From positions 44,724,721 through 44,788,720 of the forward strand of contig CM068385.1 of assembly GCA_034770075.1 (NCBI GenBank): a stretch of DNA of 64,000 nucleotides, in the 5' to 3' direction. The translations under genes were made by a program, and so were the position numbers. Below, one piece after another: positions 35,234 through 44,699 of this stretch (position 1 is the first letter of the stretch; each line of letters begins with the position of its first letter). The DNA comes from Aralia elata. Its lineage: Eukaryota > Streptophyta > Magnoliopsida > Apiales > Araliaceae. The notes under the pieces were generated by a model. That model was not told where the DNA came from, did not search any database, and worked only from the letters and a program-made list of their open reading frames with translations.

Positions 35234-36598
35234 TTACTCAAATAAAAACGAATATTTCGCTTTCATTTTCTCTTCGAGTTCCCACGTAGCTTCTTCGACT
35301 GCGTGATTCCTCCAGAGAAACTTGACGGAATGGATGGTCTTGTTTCTCAGCTTTTGTTCCTTCCTATCGAGAATCTGGACAGGAACCTTCTCGTACGTTA
35401 AGTCCTTCTCGACTTGGATTGGTTCATAGGAGATAACGTGCTTATAACCTGGTTTATACGACCGCAACACTGACACATGAAACACTTTGTGAATGTGCTC
35501 AAGTTCAAGAGGTAACGCTACCTCGTACGCCACCTCGCCGATTCGCCTCAAAATCTCGAACGGTCCTATGAACCTAGGGCTCAATTTGCCCTTCTTCCCA
35601 AACCGGATCTTTCCTTTCCAAGGAGATACCTTCAAAAATATAAAGCTACCAACTTCAAAGTCCCGCTTCTGACGATGTAAGTCGGCATATTTCTTCTGGC
35701 GATCTTGAGCTGCTACCAGCCGGTTTTTGATCAGCCGCACGATGTCTGTAGTCTGCTGCACCATTTCTGGTCCCAACAATCTTCGCTCCCCAACCTCGTC
35801 CCAACACATCGGGGTTCGACATCTCCTTCCATATAGCGCTTCGTACGGTGGCAGACCGATACTGGCGTGATAGCTATTATTGTAAGCAAACTCCACCAGT
35901 GGCAAATGGTCATCCCAGCTGCCCTTTAAATCCATCACGACCGCCCGAAGCATATCTTCTAAGGTCTGAATCGTTCGCTCGCTCTGGTCGTCGGTTTGAA
36001 GATGATACATTGTACTCAACCTCAACTGCGTTCCCATTCTTGCCTGCAGACTTTTTCAAAAATTCGACGTGAAGTGCGGATCTCTGTTAGATATAATTGA
36101 TACCGGCACTCCATGTCGTGACACTATCTCTTTCATATAAAACTTTGCTAATTGCTCCAGATTGTATCGTATTTTGATTGGCAGAAAATGAGCAGTCTTG
36201 GTTAGACAATCCACAAGTACCCAGATGGCGTCTAAACCCTTATGAGTTGGTGGCAGTTCCACCACAAAGGCCATTGTGATGTGCTCCCACTTTCACTCCG
36301 GAATCTCTAATGGTTGAAGTAGTCCGCTCAGTCGTTGGTGCTCTGCTTTAATTCGCTGGCATGTCAGACATCGGCTGACGCACTCTGCCACTTCTCGTTT
36401 CATATTCGGCCACCAAAAATTTCGTCGCAAATTCTGGTACATCTTTATGCCCCCGGGATGTACTGAGTAGTTCGTGTTGTGACCTTCCTGAAGGATTTCT
36501 TCCCTCAATTCCAGATCCAACGGTACCCAGACTCTCCCTTCAAACCTTAGCAACCCAGTGCTATCAATCTTATACTTAAGCTCCTCGCCTTCGGCAAT
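35234..36598 (-). pseudogene. Gy-A integrase with chromodomain
   Basis: The 267-codon open stretch 36037-35234 holds the SERTIQ motif, the GPF module (RFIGPF) and a complete chromodomain-like end (VQILDRKEQKLRNK to WELEEKMKAKY), terminating at the normal stop. The upstream core and zinc region (36553-36056) are broken by TGA stops at about 36296 and 36056 and by a frame change. Both stops are where Gy-B has Trp. The zinc-region Cys pair (SRCLTCQ) is intact. Confidence 0.87.
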
Positions 36599-37940
36599 TC
36601 ACTTCCTTATTGAATCACAATCCTCATCCTTTTCTTGAGCCTCCTTAATCTGATCCAATATGGTCGGGCTTGCTGTCACTGTAAATAATTTCCCGTCCGT
36701 CTCCATCGGATACTTAACCTCTAATTCCCGACGTTCGAACTCCTTTATCAACTCTGCCTGAGTCGTGAGCCTCATTAATTTCTCTCTGCCTTTCCTACTC
36801 AAGGCATCTGCCACTACATTTATTTTGCCCGGATGGTACAGAATCTCACAGTCGTAATCCTTGATCAATTCTAACCATCGACATTGCCTCATATTCAGCT
36901 CCTTCTGAGTGAAGATATATTTCAGACTTTTGTGATCTGTATATATCTCGCACCTCTCTCCATATAAGTAGTGCCTCCAAATCTTCAAGGCGAATACTAC
37001 TGCTGCTAACTCCAGATCATGAGTCGGGTATCCCTTTTCATAGTCCTTCAGCTGACGTGAAGCGTACGCAATGACCTTGCCATGCTGCATTAGTACACAA
37101 CGAAGACCTTTATGTGACGCATCACTGTATACTACAAAACCTCCGGTGTCGTCCGGTAAAGCCAACACCGATGCTTGGCTAAGTCTCTTCTTCAGCTCCA
37201 TGAAACTTTCCTCGCACTTCTCCGTCCAAACGAAATTTACCGTCTTTCTGGTTAGATTGGTCAATGACGATGCTATCTTTGAAAAATCCTGGATGAATCT
37301 CCGATAGTATCCCGCTAACCCTAGGAAACTCCTGATCTCTGTCGGCGTCTTCGGCTGCTCCCAGTTGATAATGGCTTCCACCTTTGCTGGGTCTACCGAA
37401 ACGCCATTCCTGTCAATGACCTGTCCTAGAAACTGCACCCTTTGCAACCAAAATTCACACTTCGAAAACTTTGCGTATAGCTTCTCCCTTATTAATGCCT
37501 CCAAAGCAATCCTTAGATGTTCAACATGTTCTTCCTCTGTCACTGAATACACCAACATGTCATCGATGAATACTACCACGAACTTGTCTAAGTACTGCTT
37601 GAACACCCTGTTCATCATATCCATGAATGTTGCTGGCGCATTTGTCAGCCCAAACGACATCATCAAAAACTTAAAGTGCCCATATCGAGTTTTGAATGCT
37701 GTCTTTGGAATATCCTCCCGCCTCACCTTTAGTTGGTGATATCCCGTTCTCAAGTCAATCTTTGAAAAGTATTTTGCTCCCTTCAATTAATCAAACAAAT
37801 CATCAATTATGGGCAGCGGATACTTGTTCTTAATCATAACCTTGTTCAATTCCCTGTAGTCGATACTGAGCCTTAACGATCCATCCTTCTTCTTTACGAA
37901 CAGAACTGGCGCTCCCCACGGAGATACACTCCGACGAATA
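36599..37940 (-). pseudogene. pol: Gy-A reverse transcriptase and RNase H
   Basis: The 395-codon open stretch 37786-36599 runs from KYFSKIDLRTGYHQL through VFIDDMLVYS, the connection, RNase H (YSDAS, DLELAA, YTDHKS, ADALSR) into the linker before integrase. A TAA at about 37787 stands in place of a Gln codon, and a TGA at 36599-36601 in place of Arg. The catalytic residues of both enzymes are kept. The start of RT is present only from WGAPVLFVKKKDGS at about 37920; everything between there and nucleocapsid is deleted. Confidence 0.88.
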
Positions 37941-38754
37941 TACCCTTCTTAACCTCTCCTCCAGACTTGTTGCCTCCACAAGATTGGCTATCGATCCCTT
38001 TCCTTTTATTCAGGTTACTTCCCCTATGGCTACCTTCCTTATGACCATTATGGCTTTTCTGATCTTGGTTGTGCTTTGTCAACGCTTCATTTCCTCCTCG
38101 GCAACGATTGCTTCCTTAAGTAACGTAGGAAATGTGTTGATCTGCAAAACCACAACCTTACTATACGCCCAGGGCTTCAACCCTTGTTCAAATCTCTTCG
38201 CTCGCCTAGCTCCGCTGTCCACTTGGTGTGGAGCAAACCTAGCTAGTTTGTTAAACTTCGTTGCGTACTCTGCTACCGACATATCATCTTGCTTCAGATC
38301 CAAGAACTTTATCTCCATACTTGCCTGCGTGCTTTCTAGAAAGTAATTTTTTGAAAAACAGCTCCTTAAAACGAGTCCACACAGTTGTGCCTTCCCCAAC
38401 TCGGCTTCTATTCGCCTTCCACCAGTAATTTGACTCACCCTTCCTCATGAAAATGGCAAACGAAGTCTTCTGTTCCTCAGTCACTCTTGCGACCTTGAAA
38501 ACTTTCTCCATTTCTTCTACCCATGTCTGGGCTTCACTCGAATCTGTATTCCCACGAAACTCCGGTGGTCCTAGTAATTTAAAACCCGTAAAGTTCGCCA
38601 TGTGACTTCATGGCCGAACAACCGCAATGGCTGGTCTGCCTTGGATCGTTTCCTCTAACAAGTTCGCAAAGGTCCTCTTGGGGTCAGTCTGACCATCCTC
38701 GTTATTCACTGACTCTTCCACCCTCGTGTATCGGGGTTGTCTCCTTGGCGGCAT
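37941..38754 (-). pseudogene. gag: Gy-A gag remnant
   Basis: ATG at 38754 (RRQPRYTRVEES). Two lesions are shared with Gy-1: the TGA at 38610-38608, and a one-base loss at 38092-38099. The A-run near 38347 is also out of frame, by one base (two in Gy-1). Capsid motifs are otherwise good. The basic linker (NLNKRKG, GGEVKKG) ends at a deletion junction at about 37940, so no zinc knuckle or protease remains. Confidence 0.85.
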
Positions 38755-39312
38755 TGTTTGTTCTAAACAAAACCTTACATAAATCCTTCTTGTTTTACAC
38801 ATCGTGCAAAATTCTACTGATGTTATCATTTAAGAGTCAAAGCACAAATCGATCACAATCAATCATGTAATAATAATAGCACATTTATATTCATACACCC
38901 CTTAGTGTGTCAAATACTTATAATTTCGGCATATTCCTATAAATGTTAACTATCCCATTAAGACACAAAAGATGGGATTAATAAGAACTGCATTCCCCTA
39001 GATCTGAAAAGTGGGGATGTATCATCATCATATCTCCTCAAGGCACCTTTAATAAATACTAATAAGCTCATCTTAGTACTTCGTACTACTTACATCATAT
39101 AACATTCCTGATATCCACTTATCCCTCTGTTACTAACAACAAGATGGGATTCACATAACTACTCCACAACTTACACAAAGTTGGGACTTACAACAGATAT
39201 ACTGCTATCTGTACAAAAACTGAGATTCACATTTCTTACATGCATAGATATACTAGTACATATACATTGACCACTATTCTTCATTTATTACGACTCACAA
39301 AGGTCTTATAAC
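38755..39312 (-). other. Gy-A leader, gag-proximal part with hairpins
   Basis: Carries the same four stem-loops as Gy-1, for example ATCCCAT/ATGGGAT at 38952-38978 and the CAACTT/AAGTTG stem near 39167-39185. It is interrupted after ATAAC (39308-39312) by Gy-B and resumes at 53235. Confidence 0.7.
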
Positions 39313-42300
39313 TGTAATGTCCAGAAATTTTTAACACTATGTCGAATTTATTTTAATAAATAAATTCATTTCATTTAATTTTACCAATTTGATTGGATCC
39401 ATGTAGAAATTTTTATTTAATTATATAATGCATGGTCCAATAATTTTCCCTGCCTTAAAGGGACTCACTGATAGGTTGAATAAATTAATGAGTTTAACCT
39501 TAGCATTTAATTGGCAAGAAAACTAAGATAATTAAATAAATAATTCTGTCATTATCGGATTAAATAATTCGAATAAAGAATTATGGCTAAAACTAAATAT
39601 TTAAAATAAATAATTAATTGGTTTAGTTATTTATTTTAAAAATATTAGAATATTATGTGGTCCCTAACCTTTCAAATTGATTGGCCATTTCTTTATTTCT
39701 AATTTGGACCCAAAGTCTTTTTATTCCTATCGGGCTAGGTTTATCTTCCTTCTATTTTTCAAATTTGGGCCGCACCCATTTTTTATTTCATTCAAGCCCA
39801 TTCCCTTATTTCTTTTCATTCCATGCCGGGTCGACCCATCCCATACCATTCCAGCTAACGGGTTGGGGCTAACCACGGGTTGAACCGTTTCCTATACAAA
39901 TTGGGACTAGTAGAGCTTCAGGCCAAATCAAACGAAATTGGGGAAAGAAATTGATCGCTGGAAATCTCGAGTAACCGAAGCAAGAAAGGGGGGAAGATCG
40001 GTCAAGAAGATCCAAGGTACCCTAGCCTCTCAAATCCAAGTCGACCTAAGCCCTAGCCCCTCCATCAGCCGCACCCAAACCTTCAACCAATCCATCAGTC
40101 GACAAGGGACAGGGAAGAGAAGCCGGCTACAGCTGGACAGCGCAAAAGGAGCCGGCGGCACGATTTGGAAACGGTGCAGCGACCAAGCGCAACGGACGGA
40201 CCAACGGTCCCTGAAATTCGGTGACGCGACCGGCGACAGTGTGCACGGCTCGAGAGCTGCCGGCGTCGTCAGTAGGCTGAATAGGTACAGTCGGCGGCGA
40301 CTCTTTTCCTACCGTGGGTCATTGACCAAGCAAATAGGGTATTGCCCAAATAAAACCTCTACTATAAATTGGACCCCCAACACCCCAAAACTGCCAATTT
40401 CCTTGTTGTGAGTCCCAAATTAGAAAGGTATACAAATAATTTCAGAGCTGTTAATGTCCGATTGGGTTGAATATTGTGGAAGGAGAAGAAGAGTGGCAGC
40501 TCGATCAAAACCAAGGTATCGAAATGGGTTGTGATAGCTTCCAGTTAGGTTCTGTATAATTTTCTTGCTATTTGTGCTGTGTTTAGTTTGTAGTATACGC
40601 TGTATTGGGTTGTTCTGTATAACATTGTTGGATTTTGAGAAATCTGGGTATCATATTTGTTGTAGCATAAACTCTGTATTTGGGGCAATTGATTCTCTGT
40701 ATTAAATTAAATGACTCTTTGAAATTATTTGGGTTGCGTTGGGTTATCCTGGTTGAGGATACTGATCTTGACTTATGTTTGTTATTGTTTGGTTTAAACC
40801 TGGGAAATCCGTATGGTTTTGCTCTTGCTGGGTTGTTGTTTTGGGTGGGAATATATGTACTAAAGGACCAAACTAAGTTCCACTGGCTAAACTGTTATGT
40901 CGGCAAAATAGCTATAAGATCAAACCTTGTTATTCCTTTGATGTGTTAATTGCAGCGTGTATTGTGAGTCCCAAACGTAGGTATTGAGGGTGTTAGTGTG
41001 CTTTGAAAACAGGAAGGCAAAACTCTGCAAAATTTTTATGTTGGGTGACTGGGGATCAAACCCAGCTTTGGGTAGGGATTTGTTGGGCCAAATGGGTAAC
41101 AACAAGATTTATGGTTATTTATTTATTTTCAATAAATAATAAGAGGAATAATAAGCATTAAATTATTAATAGCAAATAGTAACAAGGGCCAATGGGATAA
41201 TTATTCATTATCTACCATTTAATAATTAATAAGATAGTAAGTCCTTAAATTATTATTTAGTTAACATTAAATAATAGTAAAGTTAACGAGATAATTATTG
41301 TTTACCAATGAATAAAATTTGTAAAATAATTATTATTTTTCCAATAAATAATAAATAAAGATAATAAATATTTAATTATTATTTAATAATAATAATAATT
41401 AAATATGAATAAGAGTTAATAAAAATAATTTATTATTTAATAATAAATAAAGATAATAAATATTTAATTATTATCTAATAATAATAATAATTAGATATGA
41501 ATAAAGTTAATAAAATAATTACTTATTATCTATTTATAGTAAATAAAGCTACTAAGTATTAAATTATTATTTAATAATAATAATTAGGTTATTGAATAAG
41601 AAGGAAATTAACTACTTAATCATTAATGAAATAATGATTAAGTATAAGGGAGATTTATAAGCTAAATATTTAGCTGTGGCCCTTAATAAATAAAGATAAT
41701 AAACACTTAGCGATTATTAATATTAAATAATAATTAAGTGTGAAAATTTATACATTAAATAGGGTTGAATAAAGGACAAGTTCGACAGATATTAAATTAC
41801 CCCTAAGGTAATAGTAATTAAGAGTAAATCAACAAGAAACTGATCAATGGTTTTCCGTTATCTTTAAACCCAATAAATTTATTTTATAAGGATTGTTAAA
41901 CCATACCTAGATACAATTAAAGGTAATAATTGGAGTATTCAAATGATAAGTGACCCTGATTAATTATTATCTGTTTAAATAATAAATAGAGGTCATTAAA
42001 TTTTTGTTAGCTGATGGCTAGGTAGTAATTAAGTTCGGTGAATTATTTATCTGCTAAATGGATAGCATAAGTGGGTATAATTACGCAATGCTAATGGATA
42101 AACCAATTCTACCAACTGATAGGTTATCCACGGTCAAGTAATTAAAGCTAGAATTTATCCGTAGCTGAGCAAACAGGCAAGTCCTCTATCCCGAACTTTG
42201 ATTTCTGCAAGTTCCTAACCCTAAACTTCTTACCTTATTGCAAGTTCTTCCTTACTCAACTTTTTACCTTGAGTAATACTTCTAAAACCTTATGCAGTAT

Positions 42301-43237
42301 TTTAATTCATGCAAAAAAAAAAGGTATATATTATTGCAAGTATTCTTTAAGCTTGAATTTTATTTCCAAGCATGCTTTAAGTGGTCTAATTACTTTTCAA
42401 AGTTATTCCACATCTATATATTATTGACATTCGTGCATTTTTGAATTCGTATATTAAATTCAGAAATCTGCAAACCATTCATGGTTAAGTCTGAACCCTT
42501 GTTTCGGTCAGACAATTATGTGAAATTTTATAAAAGCTATCCGAACCAATCAATGGTAAGGATTCTTAGACTGTATGAACACCCCTTTATTTATAGGGGA
42601 GTACCCCACGTACCGTATATAAGGTACAAATAGCAGAATTAAATGTTATGCATATACATAGGGTACGCGAGGCTGATCCCCTCAAGTACGTTATTCTGTG
42701 GCCAGTAACCAGAGGGTCAACCAGCTATTGACTCCTCTGGAAGTTATCGTTCAAAGTCTATTTGACTATCATTTGTTCTAAAAGCATTTAATGTTCTTGC
42801 TTCTGATGATTCTATTGTTGAAATCCCTTTAATATCCCTTCATCATGATATATCTCTATTGTTGTACTTTAAACTTGCTGGGCAAACTCGTTGCTCATTC
42901 TTGCTATATCATGACTTCATTGCAGCCAAACCCGAGACGTCAGGGAAGAACAAAGGGAAAGAAAAGATGAAATGATAGATTTCTCGTGGCAGACTTTAGA
43001 TTTATGTGTTGGCTAATTTCTGTTAATGTAATTTAAACCTTGATAGCTATTTAGGGCATGTATTGTATAAATGTTTAAGGTTAATCGTATTCTGGGACTA
43101 GTAACACCTTGTAATGAACAACGTATGTTTATATATTCCGCACTTTTAGATATCATATGTTGTTAGAGGTGAATGTTTGTATTGGATCGTGATGACCAGA
43201 TCCGGGTATTTGGAGACCCGAATTTGGGGGCGTCACA
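39313..43237 (+). repeat. Gy-B 5' LTR
   Basis: TGTAATGTCC...GGGGGCGTCACA. Contains a GC-rich stretch (about 39820-40330) with a 157-codon open frame (39938-40411) of unknown meaning, a candidate TATA box, an AT-rich block (41105-41760) and a second TATA-like hairpin region (42590-42626). The 3' LTR repeats all of these. Confidence 0.96.
40363..40369 (+). promoter_or_regulatory. Candidate core promoter TATAAAT
   Basis: CTCTACTATAAATTGG is a standard plant TATA context (copy at 50358-50364). About 30 bp downstream lies AAACTGCCAATTTCC. Further down, CCAAG/GTATCG at 40515/40516 and TTAATTGCAG at 40955 could bound a T-rich leader intron. All by pattern only. Confidence 0.4.
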
Positions 43238-43240
43238 GGT

Positions 43241-43252
43241 TGGTATCAGAGC
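43241..43252 (+). other. Gy-B primer binding site
   Basis: TGGTATCAGAGC, a perfect 12-base complement to the 3' end of plant initiator-Met tRNA, three bases after the LTR. It is followed by AGGTTATAA at 43256 and again at 43291, a motif also next to the primer site in Gy-A and Gy-C. Confidence 0.93.
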
Positions 43253-43469
43253 TGTAGGTTATAAACTTTAGGATTGCGAAACCTAGGTTATAACCTTCGT
43301 AGTAAACTCGTATTGAGTGTTAGGAGATAAATCGAGGAGATTTATTATATGTGGTTTTGATGAATTGGGGAATTCATCGAGTCAAGTAGTACCCAATGAA
43401 ATATACTTTCATTTCTTCAATGAATATATTTTATTGTTGTACTAATGCTAGTTTTTGTGTGTTTGTAGG

Positions 43470-44300
43470 ATGGCTGCTGTAGGGGAGACTAGTGGAGCCC
43501 GTGAGGAGGAAGTATTTATAGACATACCGGTAGTGGCGGAGCAGCTGGTGGGCTATGCTCCTATTGCCCCGGGACTGTTACAGGAGGAGTCCGAGCTGGA
43601 GGAGGAGGACTATCACATGGAGCTACCAGAGCCAGTGATAGGTAGAGTCATGAGGTCGGGTAGTCAGGACCCTGATACCGAGGAGGAGGATCCCGAGACC
43701 GAGGGGGAGGAGCCACCTGCTGATATTGACGGCATGGGATCCACTGCTGATGATATTATTGAGGGATTGACGGACAGAAACGAGGAGTTGGAGGCTCGGA
43801 TTGCTCATCTGGAGGAGCAGAACCAGACCCATCAGTATATGGAGGACCAGTACAGAGACCTGGCCTACCAGCTCGACCATGACTTGGGAGTGGCCAAGGT
43901 ACAGCTGCAGGGCTACGAGTCCTCGGCACAGCAGGTCGGACCACTGCTACATCAGCTAGTGGCCCGAAACGCTGAGTTGAGGGAGAGACTGGAGCAGCGG
44001 GATCTGCAGATCGCCCACCTGAGGGCGAAACAGGAGGCCATGAGGTTTGAGGCCGGACTGGAGGTGACTGCGAGGATGCGCGTCAGGGAGGCCTGGGCCA
44101 GGGAGGCCAGGAGGGTTGATCAGCTGGAGGACCAGCTAGAGGCCAGGGCAGTGAGGATAGAGACCCTGGGGCATGCCTTGGATGCAGCCTACCGTAGACC
44201 CCGGACTGAGATAGGGGAGTCCAGTCGCTCTGTTCGCCGCAGGATCGGGGACGGAGCAGTCTCTTCTGGCCAGCAGGCTCGGATCCGTCATGATGTATAG
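43470..44300 (+). CDS. Extra ORF upstream of gag: acidic coiled-coil protein, function unknown
   Basis: 276 residues from ATG 43470; I chose this start because an acceptor-like TTTGTAG precedes it and the Gy-C homologue starts at the same place. Residues 1-90 are strongly acidic and proline-containing (EESELEEEDYHMELPEP, TEEEDPETEGEEPP). Residues about 97-235 show heptad spacing (ELEARIAHLEEQN, LRERLEQRDLQIAHLRAKQE), a likely long coiled coil. The tail is basic (RSVRRRIGDG). No catalytic motif, zinc knuckle or membrane segment. It is GC-rich beside AT-rich LTRs. The frame is intact in a very young element. I know no named family; a Gag partner or RNA chaperone role is only a guess. Confidence 0.75.
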   Translation: MAAVGETSGAREEEVFIDIPVVAEQLVGYAPIAPGLLQEESELEEEDYHMELPEPVIGRVMRSGSQDPDTEEEDPETEGEEPPADIDGMGSTADDIIEGLTDRNEELEARIAHLEEQNQTHQYMEDQYRDLAYQLDHDLGVAKVQLQGYESSAQQVGPLLHQLVARNAELRERLEQRDLQIAHLRAKQEAMRFEAGLEVTARMRVREAWAREARRVDQLEDQLEARAVRIETLGHALDAAYRRPRTEIGESSRSVRRRIGDGAVSSGQQARIRHDV

Positions 44301-44340
44301 TGATGGGATAGGATGGTTGTTTAGTTGTTAGTACAGTCAG

Positions 44341-44485
44341 TCCCACTTTTGTTTATGTTAGGGACATATTCATGTTTGTTTATGAAATTTTATATTTGTG
44401 TTATGATTGGGGTAGCAGTTAAAACCCCAACTTTTGTGTTTTGAGGGATGGAAGGTTAGGATTCCCCACTTTTGTCTAGGGGGAA
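44341..44485 (+). promoter_or_regulatory. Hairpin array between extra ORF and gag
   Basis: Three stem-loops: TCCC/GGGA (44341-44364), CCC/GGG (44426-44447) and TTCCCC/GGGGAA (44462-44485). All loops contain ACTTTTGT. Equivalent hairpins lie at the same place in Gy-1 and Gy-A. The rest of 44301-44699 is noncoding, with TATGAATATAAATG conserved among the families. Confidence 0.55.
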
Positions 44486-44699
44486 GGGTTATTGATGAAT
44501 AGGACACAGTGGCGCATTTATAGCAGTATGCCACAGGTTTCGTATTGTAACAAACGGTAGTATATGAATATAAATGCAGATGTTTCACTTAAATCAAATG
44601 TGTTGATAAATATTTTACCTTTAATTGTTTATTTCAATAACATATGATGTAAAAATGTGAATCTATAGGTAAAAGTCATCAATTTCCTTATTCTAAACC

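Noticed and set aside
39938..40411. 157-codon open frame in Gy-B LTR, repeated at 49933-50406, as a gene
   Set aside because: The two copies are LTR duplicates, so identity is not selection. No motif, start context or homologue recognised; GC-rich DNA makes chance frames longer.
43623..43944. Open frames on the minus strand under the extra ORF and gag
   Set aside because: They are antisense shadows in GC-rich coding sequence with no conserved motif.
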